Shown: one piece after another, positions 1 to 8,082 of the stretch | Position numbering within the stretch: position 1 is the first letter of the stretch | Layout of the letters: the number at the start of each line of letters is the position of its first letter | Assembly: GCF_025370785.1 (NCBI RefSeq) | Contig: NZ_JAMXFA010000011.1 | Span: 1-64,000, forward strand | Length of the DNA: 64,000 bases | Source of the DNA: Laspinema olomoucense D3b | GTDB lineage: Bacteria > Cyanobacteriota > Cyanobacteriia > Cyanobacteriales > Laspinemataceae | Direction: 5' to 3' | Program-made: the position numbers and the translations under genes | Notes under the pieces: generated by a model | Databases searched by the model: none | What the model saw: only the letters and a program-made list of their open reading frames with translations | Told to the model about the DNA's origin: nothing

Positions 1-1
1 A

Positions 2-70
2 AATTTAGTTGATTATGTCACTAATGTCCTCGAAAATCTAGGAAAAGAATATGCAATTAATTTTGCGTAA
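2..70 (+). CDS. C-terminal end of an unidentified gene (partial)
   Basis: An open frame enters from the left edge and ends at a TAA at 68-70. It encodes 22 residues of plausible amphipathic sequence ending KEYAINFA. The product cannot be recognised from so little. It would overlap the start of the next small gene by 20 bases, an arrangement often seen in co-transcribed small genes. It could also be chance. Confidence 0.3.
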   Translation, partial: NLVDYVTNVLENLGKEYAINFA

Positions 71-365
71 CTGCATATCGGACGGGATTCTAGTTCCAGA
101 TCGTCCGACAGGAAAGAGCTTAATTGATTTGCAGTTACAGTCTCTAATAAGTTCTTCTCCAAAAAAGGCAGCAAATAACAGTGATCTCTTGTTTGCTGGA
201 ATTTTTGGTCATATAAAACGCGAAACAGGGAAAGAATGGAAAGAGCATCAGACAGAGGAAGAGTATGAGAACGCCAAAAAAATCGCACTCAAGAAGCTCG
301 AAGAAATACGAAAAGAGTTAAGGAAGCGTCTGGGTCAACCAAACTTGCTTGATTTGCTAGAATAA
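51..365 (+). CDS. hypothetical protein, 104 aa, charged helical C-terminus
   Basis: I do not recognise this gene. The product is 104 residues. The first half is mixed, and the second half (about residues 60-100) is rich in Lys and Glu and predicted by eye to be a long helix, ending LLDLLE. In-frame stops at 6 and 39 limit the start to the ATG at 51 or a later codon. No clear Shine-Dalgarno sequence is visible. It overlaps the end of the partial upstream frame, so the two may form a small operon. It is probably real because the coding-like composition runs to a stop just before a HIP1-rich spacer, but no function can be offered. Confidence 0.5.
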   Translation: MQLILRNCISDGILVPDRPTGKSLIDLQLQSLISSSPKKAANNSDLLFAGIFGHIKRETGKEWKEHQTEEEYENAKKIALKKLEEIRKELRKRLGQPNLLDLLE

Positions 366-418
366 AGCAAGCGATCGCCTCTTGCAACTACCAAAAAAGC
401 GATCGCATCTCCAATCCT

Positions 419-1153
419 TTAACTATCCGGATCCACTCCCAACTCCCGCAACCGTTGCGCCAGTCGTTCGGCGCGTTGGCGCTCTTGTTCGGCACGTTGG
501 CGCTCTTGTTCGGCGCGTTCCTCGGGCCATAGGAGGAGTTCTCCTTCCGCATTCCACCAGCGCAACCAATAGCCGGTACGATTATCGCCCTTTCCTTGCC
601 AGACTCCTAAAAAGAGTTCTAATTCGGGAATCCAATATCGACCGTCTGCATTTGTCGTCTGGATTTGATAGCGATCGCTCTCTAATCGATAGACTTCTAA
701 AGTCGCGGTTTGCGGTTGGAAAATCCCATAAATTGGTACCTTCACCACTCGCTCGTAAAAATACCACTTCCCGATGCGTTGTTGAAACTCCACGGAGTAT
801 TCTTCACCGTAGGTATCGGATAGAAATTCCATAACCACTGACGGAACGGGCCCTTCCGTGTGGGGAGTGTAGCTGCGACGGGGATAGGGATGCGGCCAAG
901 GTTCTATCGGACGGACATACATCCAATCGGGCGCTTTACAAAGGATGCGATTATTAATTGCGGCACAGAGGGCAAAATTTCCGACAATTAAAGCCTCTTC
1001 TACTAATGCTGGAGGAAGCGCTTGACGCAGAGCATTTGCTAATAAAGGATGTTCTGTATTTTCCACTGGATCGTCAGGCAGTACAAAGTCATCTGGCAGT
1101 TTAGGCCAGGTAATTTTTATCTCAGAAACTGGGGTTTGAGGTATGACAGACAT
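419..1153 (-). CDS. Uma2 family (DUF820) putative endonuclease with coiled-coil tail
   Basis: The product (about 244 aa) resembles Uma2 proteins, a PD-(D/E)XK-fold family greatly expanded in cyanobacteria with unproven function. Visible family features are the APDWMYV segment in the first half, a VVMEFLS strand, and a KWYFYERV helix before the last core strand. The C-terminus has a tandem heptad tail rich in AEQERQR, encoded by 21-bp DNA repeats at about 464-522, and ends RLRELGVDPDS, common in this family. I chose the ATG at 1153 (product starts MSVIPQ) because a GAGG lies about 7 nt upstream; an in-frame ATG at 1168 adds five residues. It stands alone on the minus strand. Confidence 0.8.
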   Translation of the reverse strand: MSVIPQTPVSEIKITWPKLPDDFVLPDDPVENTEHPLLANALRQALPPALVEEALIVGNFALCAAINNRILCKAPDWMYVRPIEPWPHPYPRRSYTPHTEGPVPSVVMEFLSDTYGEEYSVEFQQRIGKWYFYERVVKVPIYGIFQPQTATLEVYRLESDRYQIQTTNADGRYWIPELELFLGVWQGKGDNRTGYWLRWWNAEGELLLWPEERAEQERQRAEQERQRAERLAQRLRELGVDPDS

Positions 1154-1361
1154 TATGCAACCTCGCATGACCGTTAATAGGGAATTTGCTGTTATTCTAT
1201 CGGATAGAAGCTGGCGATCGCATCCCCGACCGATTTAACCTCAACTCATGCTGTCTGCCCTCTGTGCTACAGTACCCCCAGCAAATCCGGCTTTTGACAA
1301 CCTTTCCTTATTTTGCTGAAAAAAAAGATAGAGTTTATCGATTTCCATTAGAAAAATAGAA

Positions 1362-1387
1362 AAGACAGAACCCTAGGGTTCTGTCTT
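1362..1387 (-). terminator. intrinsic terminator downstream of the Ycf51 gene
   Basis: A perfect 26-nt palindrome (AAGACAGAACCC, then TA, then its complement) lies 16 nt beyond the stop codon of the minus-strand Ycf51 gene. On the minus strand it is followed by TTTTCTATTTTTC, which gives the stem plus U-tract of a rho-independent terminator. Confidence 0.8.
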
Positions 1388-1403
1388 CTCAATTCTCAAT
1401 TGT

Positions 1404-1940
1404 TTAGGCGTCTTCGGCTGCTGGTTTCAGTTTAGAGAGTTCCGCGAATTGAGCGGCGTAGATTTCGATTTCAATGTTTTCATCATCGCGAACCCCCAGC
1501 GATCGCTTCACCTGACCCAAAAATAGGGGTTTAGACAGTCCCGGTTCGGGATGGACGATTGTGCGGGCGCGAATGGTTAATTGGTTTTCTCCACCGGAAC
1601 TAAACCGCCCCTGGGAAAACAAATCATTTGCCGCTTGACGCAGGGTTAATTCCAGTTCAGACTGGGTGATACTCGGCGGTAAAGCAATCACCGTTTGACT
1701 GCCGCCATTGTCGTAGACCCTAGTGTAATGGACTGCACCGGGGACTTGGACCCGAGTCAGAGGGACTAAGCTGAGGGCAAATAAACCGCCGGTGAGGACT
1801 CCCATAAAGCCGGTAATTCCTACCAAGCGAAAACGGACTCCCCATTTGAAGAGAAATCCTAACAAACTCAGGACTCCACTAACCAGGGTGAGGATGCCTG
1901 CCCACTTAAAAGCAATGAAAAATTCTGCGGTTGTTAGCAT
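1404..1940 (-). CDS. ycf51: Ycf51 family protein (DUF2518)
   Basis: The 178-aa product matches the Ycf51 family, conserved in cyanobacteria and some red-algal plastids, with unknown function. Two hydrophobic segments at about residues 10-32 and 38-60 anchor it in a membrane. The rest is a soluble domain containing QSELELTLRQAANDLFSQGRFS and ending in an acidic tail. The Fe-S scaffold gene lies just upstream on the same strand, about 50 nt away, so the two may be co-transcribed. A strong terminator follows. The family assignment is from overall pattern and length, both of which fit. Confidence 0.8.
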   Translation of the reverse strand: MLTTAEFFIAFKWAGILTLVSGVLSLLGFLFKWGVRFRLVGITGFMGVLTGGLFALSLVPLTRVQVPGAVHYTRVYDNGGSQTVIALPPSITQSELELTLRQAANDLFSQGRFSSGGENQLTIRARTIVHPEPGLSKPLFLGQVKRSLGVRDDENIEIEIYAAQFAELSKLKPAAEDA

Positions 1941-1990
1941 ATTGGTTTCTGGTGTAATTGAGGAGTAGTTCGGTTGAGTTGCATTCAGAT

Positions 1991-2467
1991 TTAAGATTCC
2001 GCTTCATTACTGACAAAGCTATCGGAGTCAGGGTTCACTGATTCGATCGCCGCTTTTAGAGTATGCCAGCAAAGGTTGGCGCATTTGATGCGAACGGGGA
2101 ATTGGGCGACACCTTGCATGACATTAAGCTTGCGCTGTTCTTTGGGAAATTCCGCCTCGCCTTTCATCATGTTTTGGAAGCGCTGTACCATTTCGATCGC
2201 TTCGTCCGTGGATTTGCCGCGCAACGCTTCTGCCATCAAGTCCACCGATGCCATCGAGATGGCGCAGCCTTCCCCGTCAAATTTTACCTCTTCAATGCGA
2301 TCGCCCGCCTCATTCAGCCGCAATGTCAGTTCGATGGTATCGCCACAGGAAGGGTTATGTCCTCGTTGTCGGCGATGCACCGGATCCGTGACACCCCGGT
2401 ATTTGGGAGACTTGTAACGCTCCAGAATGACTTGCTGGTAGAGGTCGCGCAGATTGCTCAGAGACAT
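1991..2467 (-). CDS. SufU/NifU-like iron-sulfur cluster assembly scaffold
   Basis: The 158-aa product is a U-type Fe-S scaffold. Three conserved cysteines sit in the expected contexts: NPSCGDTIEL, GEGCAIS and RIKCANLCWHTL, with Asp following the first Cys. The region of about 18 residues between the second and third cysteines (FQNMMKGE...FPKEQRKL) is typical of SufU rather than IscU. In the family this protein accepts sulfur from a cysteine desulfurase, or relays it to SufBCD. No suf genes are adjacent here. Start is the ATG at 2467. A length near 150 aa is normal; the C-terminal tail SDSFVSNEAES is extra. Confidence 0.85.
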   Translation of the reverse strand: MSLSNLRDLYQQVILERYKSPKYRGVTDPVHRRQRGHNPSCGDTIELTLRLNEAGDRIEEVKFDGEGCAISMASVDLMAEALRGKSTDEAIEMVQRFQNMMKGEAEFPKEQRKLNVMQGVAQFPVRIKCANLCWHTLKAAIESVNPDSDSFVSNEAES

Positions 2468-2959
2468 GGTAGTAAGCGGGGAGAACTTAATTAATCTTTA
2501 GTTTAGATCCTATCAGCACTAGCACCTTTTGTCGTGGGTTAGGGGTTATGCGTTCTTGAGAATCCTGCCCAAGGCAATCTAAACATTAAAATCTTCCCGA
2601 CCAATTTATTAGCGGTGTTAGCACTTTTGGTGATAGCGAGACGTGATCATCCTAGAGGTTATCCGCCAGGGCGCTAACCCACGGAACTTTAATCAGTGAG
2701 AAAGAAAGCGAGCAAGATGCTCATACTCCAATCTTGTACGCGAATAAGGGCGGGAAACGTTAATATAAATTAAAGATTTTTGTTAAATTTTAATTTATAA
2801 ACAAATGCCTAAATTAAAATTTTTTAAACCGAGTAAAACCTTCTGGCTTTTTTATAGGAGTACAACCAATCTTCTTTACACTCAACAATTCTATTGTCAG
2901 CCTGCTGCAAGACGGGGTATATTTTTATCATAAATTTACGCTAAATTAGGAAATAAACC
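2468..2959. other. 492-bp intergenic region, no gene seen
   Basis: No credible reading frame on either strand. The right half (about 2760-2960) is AT-rich compared with its surroundings and forms the leader of the methyltransferase gene. The left half carries text-like dispersed cyanobacterial sequence. I see no tRNA, riboswitch or clear promoter. Confidence 0.5.
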
Positions 2960-4156
2960 GTGAAGAGTCCGAGGGAAAAGTCGCAGGGATGGAATATCAC
3001 CGAAGCAGAACGAGCCGTTTATCGAAACCGTTCTCAGGCATCGAGTGCAGCGAAGGCGAAGGCATTGCGGGGAGAAGGACCAAAACCGATTCATCCGATT
3101 AATGTGCCGAAGTTGCATCCGGAAGACTTGATGCTGCAGTTGCCATCTCATGGATTGCGATCGCTCTCTTTATTCAGTGGTGGGGGGGGTCTGGATTTAG
3201 GGTTTGATCGCGCCGGTTTTACTCATGTTGCCAGCTATGATATTCTCCCTGATGCCGGTAAAACCTTAACTCAAAATCGTCGCCATTGGAGAGTATTTTC
3301 TGGGGAGCCAGGAGATGTCACCCACATCGATTGGCGCAGTTATCGTGGGTTAGTGGATGTGATTCATGGGGGTCCTCCTTGTCAACCTTTTTCCGTGGCA
3401 GGTCATCAAAAAGGAAAAGCTGATCGCCGGGATATGTTTCCCGAATTTGTTCGCGCTGTCTTGGAAATTCAACCTTTAGCATTTGTTGCAGAAAATGTGA
3501 CTGCACTACTGGGTAAAAAGTTCAGTTCCTATGTACAGGAAGAGATAGAAAAACCCCTCAGTCCAACCTATCGTTTAATTAAATTTATTTTATCTGCACC
3601 TGATTTTGGCATTCCTCAAATTCGCAACCGTGTTTTTTTTGTGGGATTTAAAACTGATAAAATTGCTGCCAAATATCAGCCACCTCAACCGACTCACCAC
3701 TGGAAAAAGGAGGAAGGGAGTAGTATCAGGCAAGCCATTCAGTTAGATTTATTTTCCCCGGGAGAGCGTTCGCAACTCCCTCGATGTATGGGGATTCGAG
3801 AGGCATTGGGATTACCGGATCTTGGCTTTGATGCCTTAGCACCAACGATTAGAAGTGGACTGACGGGACCCCGGCATACCACATCAGTGTTGAGTAGTGT
3901 TTCCGCTCAAAAGAACTGGGAAAAACTACAAATTTGGCCGAATGGAGTGGCGGCAAATCGAGAACAAGCGCATTTATTTGTAGCGAAAAATGGTCATTTT
4001 CGATTGTCGGTGGCTGACTGTGCAATGATTCAAGGATTCCCTGAATTTTGGATAATTGAGGGAGCAGTTTACATGGCATTAGGACAAATTGGCAATGCCG
4101 TTCCCCCACCCTTAGCATATCGGATAGCGGCATCGATTTATAAAGCGTTATCCTGA
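2960..4156 (+). CDS. DNA (cytosine-5-)-methyltransferase, likely part of a type II R-M system
   Basis: A 398-aa C5 methyltransferase that transfers a methyl group from S-adenosylmethionine to cytosine. Motif I is LSLFSGGGGLDLGF (from residue 69), motif IV is GGPPCQPFS with catalytic Cys141, motif VI is AENV (residues 177-180), motif VIII is QIRNR, and motif X is GQIGNAVPPPLAYRI near the C-terminus. About 65 charged residues precede motif I, which is an unusual N-terminal extension. It starts at a GTG. Its 3' end overlaps by 19 bases the convergent gene at 4138-4806, a likely nuclease, so the pair looks like a restriction-modification system. The recognition sequence cannot be read from the protein. 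Confidence 0.93.
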   Translation: MKSPREKSQGWNITEAERAVYRNRSQASSAAKAKALRGEGPKPIHPINVPKLHPEDLMLQLPSHGLRSLSLFSGGGGLDLGFDRAGFTHVASYDILPDAGKTLTQNRRHWRVFSGEPGDVTHIDWRSYRGLVDVIHGGPPCQPFSVAGHQKGKADRRDMFPEFVRAVLEIQPLAFVAENVTALLGKKFSSYVQEEIEKPLSPTYRLIKFILSAPDFGIPQIRNRVFFVGFKTDKIAAKYQPPQPTHHWKKEEGSSIRQAIQLDLFSPGERSQLPRCMGIREALGLPDLGFDALAPTIRSGLTGPRHTTSVLSSVSAQKNWEKLQIWPNGVAANREQAHLFVAKNGHFRLSVADCAMIQGFPEFWIIEGAVYMALGQIGNAVPPPLAYRIAASIYKALS

Positions 4157-4806
4157 AGTGCTTCTGCAACCAGTTCGCGCAACCGTTGAGCATGGTTGTT
4201 TGCGATCCGTTCCCATCCTTTAAAATAAGAAGCAGGAATATGAGGATTATTTAATGTCGAACCTCTCTCGATCAGGTATTGACATCTATCCTGCAAAATG
4301 GCAAGCATTCTCTCGGGAGAGTATCCAGGTTTTAAATCCATTTTAGAGAGGTACTCTTCCATAGAGTATTGTCTTTTGTGCAGTTTATTTGCGTCTTTAA
4401 GCGTATAGACGTCTTTTTTCCCTACTATTTCATAGAGCACAGACATAGTGAGACGTTCAGGAGAAAGTTGGGCGAGTTGATAATCTGATTGGATGTAGGC
4501 TTCTTTTTCAGCAATCCAAGGAGCCATTGCTTGGGGAGAACCATAGAGACAGGAGTTTAAAACTTTTCCCCCGGCGCTGTAGAAACCAAACAACCAATGT
4601 TTGCCGTGCCATTTTCTAATATGAGCCACTCCAAAGTCCCGAACGGTTGTCACAGAAGACTTGGTGCTTGACTTCAACTCAAATGGAATTTGAGATCCCT
4701 TGAGCAGGAGAATCGCATCGGTGCCACTACGGGTTGGATTTGCTGGCTTTTCTAATTGAAATAATTCAATGAGTTCATATTCTCGAATATCATCTTGAAC
4801 GGTCAT
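4138..4806 (-). CDS. probable type II restriction endonuclease, PD-(D/E)XK type
   Basis: The 222-aa product is not one I can name, but it has the signature of a PD-(D/E)XK nuclease: TRSGTD (Asp30), then 12 residues, then the strand IPFELKSS with Glu43 and Lys45. The basic SSTKSSVTTVRD segment follows directly. Its position, tail-to-tail with a C5 methyltransferase and overlapping its last 19 bases, is typical of a cognate restriction enzyme. The remainder is helical with no membrane segments. Base composition is slightly AT-richer than the core genes nearby, suggesting transfer as a unit. Function is inferred from motif plus context. Confidence 0.65.
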   Translation of the reverse strand: MTVQDDIREYELIELFQLEKPANPTRSGTDAILLLKGSQIPFELKSSTKSSVTTVRDFGVAHIRKWHGKHWLFGFYSAGGKVLNSCLYGSPQAMAPWIAEKEAYIQSDYQLAQLSPERLTMSVLYEIVGKKDVYTLKDANKLHKRQYSMEEYLSKMDLKPGYSPERMLAILQDRCQYLIERGSTLNNPHIPASYFKGWERIANNHAQRLRELVAEALQDNAL

Positions 4807-4954
4807 ATTTTTAAAATGTAGTCTATAAAATTTATCAAGATATTTTGTAGTAGTTAGATCCGCGATGGGAAGCGAGAACCTATCTCTTTCCCAATGACTT
4901 AATTGGGTAGCAGAGTCGGGTTTTCAAAATTATGAGTGATTCAACTATAAATTA

Positions 4955-4978
4955 AGGACACGGCTTTTGCCGTGTCCT
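4955..4978 (-). terminator. intrinsic terminator of the FKBP gene
   Basis: A perfect 10-bp stem (AGGACACGGC, loop TTTT, complement) lies about 30 nt after the FKBP stop codon. On the minus strand it is followed by the T-rich sequence TTAATTTAT. Confidence 0.75.
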
Positions 4979-5007
4979 GACGATGCAAGGTCAGAAATCT
5001 GGGAAAT

Positions 5008-5574
5008 TTATCCCCCAATTCTGAGTAGTTCTACATCAAAAATTAAGGTAGCATTGGGGGGAATCACACCACCGGCACCGCGATCGCCGTAGCCTAATTC
5101 TGGGGGAATCACTAATTCGCGACGTCCGCCCACTTTCATGGTGGAGAGACCTTCATCCCAACCTTTGATAACTTGACCGACTCCGAGTTTGAAGGAAAAT
5201 GGCTGATTACGATCGCGGGAACTGTCAAACTTTGTGCCATCTTCTAAGGTTCCGGTGTAGTGAACTACAACAGTTTGCCCCTTTTGTGGGGTTGCGCCGG
5301 TTCCCTCGGCGATTTCCGTGTATTTCAGCCCCGAAGGTGTCGTTTCCATAGTTGTCGTGGTCTCCTGTTGTGTGGTGTCAGCGCTGGCGATTTGCGTTTG
5401 AGCGGTCAACCGTTGCGCCAACAGGGATTTGCTGGGCGTTGGTACTTCAGTTGTGGTTTGAGTTGGCTGAATGTTGGACGCGATCGCCTGACTTGAGCGA
5501 TCGGTAAACTGAGCGACTACCAGCACCAAAACGCAGGCCAGCATCACCCCAAAGCTGATTAAAATTTCTCGCAA
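5008..5574 (-). CDS. FKBP-type peptidyl-prolyl cis-trans isomerase, exported
   Basis: The 188-aa product catalyses cis-trans isomerisation of X-Pro bonds. An N-terminal signal or anchor (about residues 4-22) is followed by a Thr/Gln-rich linker, then one FKBP domain (residues about 80-188) with typical segments [26 protein letters not shown] and [24 protein letters not shown]. It resembles cyanobacterial periplasmic or lumenal FKBPs. The start is a TTG at 5574, supported by a perfect AGGAGG six bases upstream. It is monocistronic with its own terminator. The domain call is secure; localisation is inferred from the leader. Confidence 0.92.
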   Translation of the reverse strand: MREILISFGVMLACVLVLVVAQFTDRSSQAIASNIQPTQTTTEVPTPSKSLLAQRLTAQTQIASADTTQQETTTTMETTPSGLKYTEIAEGTGATPQKGQTVVVHYTGTLEDGTKFDSSRDRNQPFSFKLGVGQVIKGWDEGLSTMKVGGRRELVIPPELGYGDRGAGGVIPPNATLIFDVELLRIGG

Positions 5575-5728
5575 AATCAGTCCTCCTGAGTAGCCTGTAA
5601 TGGCTCCAATCGTTTGGTTAGGGATTGCCCAACGAGCGATTGTAGCCTGATCCCTACTCTAACGCCAAATGTCCCCCGGGTGGTCCCGGATTTCTGAATC
5701 GAATATCGGATGGTGGGAGTAAACCCCC

Positions 5729-6052
5729 TTACCGCCACTGCTTATTTTCCAAGTCCCGAATTTGACGTTCTAGGCGATCGAGGCGTCCTCTGAGTTCGTC
5801 CATCTCTGCTTGGCGTGGCACTCCCAGGTCTTGCATGACGTTGCGAATCTGGCGCTGCACCTGGGTTTCAAAATTCCCCTGTTCCGATTTCATCTGCTGC
5901 ATCAGATCATCGACAAAATGTTTCGCTTGGTCGGGATTGAGTTTGCCATCCTGGACCCACTGGTCGCTGACCTCTTTAATTTTCTCGGCGACTAGAGAGG
6001 TTGTCCCAATGCCAATTAATAGCAGTTGCTTGAGCAAATTATTCGCATCCAT
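5729..6052 (-). CDS. phasin-like small helical protein
   Basis: The 107-aa product is almost entirely helical, with a moderately hydrophobic first helix (LLKQLLLIGIGTTSLVAEKIKEV), a central amphipathic segment, and a C-terminal coiled coil (EMDELRGRLDRLERQIRDLENKQ). This layout matches phasin or PhaI-like granule-associated proteins common in cyanobacteria, which coat polyhydroxyalkanoate granules in species that make them. No PHA synthesis genes are nearby, so the role here is unproven. Start is the ATG at 6052. It is separately transcribed from its neighbours. Confidence 0.65.
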   Translation of the reverse strand: MDANNLLKQLLLIGIGTTSLVAEKIKEVSDQWVQDGKLNPDQAKHFVDDLMQQMKSEQGNFETQVQRQIRNVMQDLGVPRQAEMDELRGRLDRLERQIRDLENKQWR

Positions 6053-6342
6053 ATTGTTTTATTGTTTTCCTCTGACTGGGGTTATGAAAATATCATCTAC
6101 GATAGCGCGGGCCTTCCAAAGCTTGCGATCGCTGCCTCTATTCCAGCCCACTCTTCTATTGTGGGATATCCTATCCTGATTCTGTGGCTGTTCTACCTCT
6201 TATGTTGTAGGGTTTCCATTCTCGGACACAGTGCCCTTAGCCCAAATACTTGGGGTAGGATGAAACAAAGAGCTTGAGGATGAGTGAGGAAACCCGCACT
6301 CATTCCCAAGCCCCCTAACGGATAAAACCCCAGTTTGCCATC

Positions 6343-6705
6343 ATGTCTGACTGTCCGCAGTGCCATCAATCCGTTGATGTCCAAGCTGTCAAATGTCCTT
6401 ACTGCCAAACGCCACTCAAAGGGTTTGGTCACCCGGGTATTCCCCTGCATCAGGCCAACTCAGAAGAGTTTTTATGCGACAGTTGCACTTACCATGAGGA
6501 TGATACCTGCAACTATCCCCAGCGACCCTACGCTAAAACCTGTACGCTTTATCACGATAAATCTCAGCCTCTGGTCCCGGTGATTCATACCCCCTATTCT
6601 CAATCTGGCTCTTTTTCGGGCCTGAATCAATGGGTGAGGAGACATCCGGGGTCGATCGCGGTGGTGGCGATCGCCCTGATTAGTCTGTTCCTGGCACTCC
6701 GATAA
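6343..6705 (+). CDS. zinc-ribbon protein with C-terminal membrane anchor
   Basis: A 120-aa protein. The N-terminus has two CxxC knuckles (CPQCHQ and CPYCQ) forming a zinc ribbon. A second cysteine cluster (CDSCTY, then a Cys, then CTLYH) lies at residues about 46-71, and a single hydrophobic segment (SIAVVAIALISLFLALR) ends the protein. It is therefore a tail-anchored protein with its cysteine domains probably in the cytoplasm. The second cluster resembles one in the 131-aa protein at 46504-46899. No catalytic motif is visible. Function unknown. Confidence 0.75.
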   Translation: MSDCPQCHQSVDVQAVKCPYCQTPLKGFGHPGIPLHQANSEEFLCDSCTYHEDDTCNYPQRPYAKTCTLYHDKSQPLVPVIHTPYSQSGSFSGLNQWVRRHPGSIAVVAIALISLFLALR

Positions 6706-6718
6706 ACTCACCGGCAAC

Positions 6719-7750
6719 CTAAGACCGATCGCCCAGTTCCTCAATCAACTGGTCCAAAGACTGTTGCATCTGAGTACAAACCAACTGATAACATTGATTC
6801 ACATACTGGCGATCGCTGGCTGCCTCTCGTCCATACCGCTCAAAGGCGACTGGTGCACAAACCCGGGTATGAATCTGTGCCGGTAGGGGAAAATTCGGTA
6901 AAGGTCCAAAGGCAATCCCCCAAGGCAATCCCAAATAAATCGGAAACACTGCCGGATCAATCCCAAATAACCAAGGCATCCCCCACTCATCATGCAACTG
7001 GCGCATTTGTTGGTAAATATCCGCCATCACAAACAGGGTGTCATGAGCACCATAGGAAATAATCGGTAAAATCGGGACATTTTCCCGCAGGGCCAATTTA
7101 ATAAACCCTTGGCGACCCGCAAAATAAATTTTATCTCGCAGGTGATGGGGTCGAAACACATCCTCGGCACCTCCGGGATAGACTAAAACTGTTGCCCCCT
7201 TTTGTAGGGCCGCGATCGCCATTTTGGGATGCGCCCGCACTGCCCCACATTGGGCCGCTTGGCGAACCACCGTATCGGGAAAGATATCCCAAACCGTCGG
7301 GTGCATCAATCCGTAGGTCAAGCGCTCATACCCTTGGCGACGGAACCAATCATACATAAACATAAACATATCCGGTGCCGCGAGTCCCCCATTGTGAGAA
7401 CCCACCACCAGCATTTTTCCCTCGGGTAAAACATGATGCCATCCGTCGGTTTGCACGCTAAAATAGTGCTGGTATGCCCATTCCCACAGGGGCATAAACG
7501 ATTGAATCACCCGGGGGTCCCGCTGGTCTAACGACCAACCATCATAGGGATGGCGATCGCCCTTTCGTGCGAGGAACTCCGGTTTAAAGAACGATTCCAG
7601 GTTATCAAACAAAGCCTCTCCCAGCCCTTCCAGCGCAGAATAGCGCTTTCCAGAATAGTCTGGTCTGCACGCTCTTGACAAATCTAGCAACTTTGGGGAC
7701 CGGAATTGTCGCTTTGTTGACCTTTCGTCCCCCGATTGCCCGTCCCCCAT
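6719..7750 (-). CDS. lysophospholipid/diacylglycerol acyltransferase-like protein
   Basis: The product (about 343 aa) belongs to the LPLAT superfamily, closest in pattern to the DGAT/TMEM68-like branch. The acceptor motif appears as GSHNGGLAAPD, with His where the HX4D catalytic His is expected but longer spacing to Asp. The phosphate-binding motif appears as YPGGAEDVFR, and the strand VPILPIISYGAHDTLF follows. Such enzymes move acyl chains onto glycerolipids at the membrane. No clear transmembrane helix is visible. I chose the ATG at 7750; a TTG at 7762 adds four residues. Its stop is 14 nt from that of the convergent zinc-ribbon gene. Confidence 0.8.
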   Translation of the reverse strand: MGDGQSGDERSTKRQFRSPKLLDLSRACRPDYSGKRYSALEGLGEALFDNLESFFKPEFLARKGDRHPYDGWSLDQRDPRVIQSFMPLWEWAYQHYFSVQTDGWHHVLPEGKMLVVGSHNGGLAAPDMFMFMYDWFRRQGYERLTYGLMHPTVWDIFPDTVVRQAAQCGAVRAHPKMAIAALQKGATVLVYPGGAEDVFRPHHLRDKIYFAGRQGFIKLALRENVPILPIISYGAHDTLFVMADIYQQMRQLHDEWGMPWLFGIDPAVFPIYLGLPWGIAFGPLPNFPLPAQIHTRVCAPVAFERYGREAASDRQYVNQCYQLVCTQMQQSLDQLIEELGDRS

Positions 7751-7867
7751 CCCGATCCACAACCCTGCGATATCCTCGTCACATCCTCGTCATATCTGCC
7801 TTTTACATTAAAAATAGTCAGCCCTTCAACCCAGTTGAAACTGTCTCAAGCCATGCTGATGCGGGTC

Positions 7868-7895
7868 TTGACTTTATGCTAGAAAGGTCTATAAA
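7868..7895 (+). promoter_or_regulatory. sigma-70-type promoter for the HtrA-like protease gene
   Basis: TTGACT at 7868 is separated by 16 bases from TATAAA at 7890, a near-consensus vegetative promoter. Transcription would start near 7902, leaving about 180 nt of leader before the ATG at 8083. It is inferred from sequence only. Confidence 0.55.
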
Positions 7896-8082
7896 ATAGC
7901 TAGTCTCTATCCTGGAGGAAATCTGACTCAGTTCCCTCTGTGTCTAACTCGGAAATGAAAGCAGGCAGCTTTTTTTCCTGGATTCTTCCCAATTGGTTTT
8001 GACGAGCTATATTATCCCGACTGCAAGCAAGAAGGCTCGATTTTAAGGTAATGCAGGAGTTTTGCAGCAGGAGTTATCCCGA

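Noticed and set aside
382-834. A 150-codon plus-strand frame
   Set aside because: It is antisense to the Uma2 gene; its repeats mirror the heptad DNA repeats of that gene.
2063-2494. A 143-codon plus-strand frame
   Set aside because: It is antisense to the Fe-S scaffold gene and is explained by it.
7675-7899. A 74-codon plus-strand frame
   Set aside because: It lies antisense over the 5' end of the acyltransferase gene and overlaps the protease promoter.
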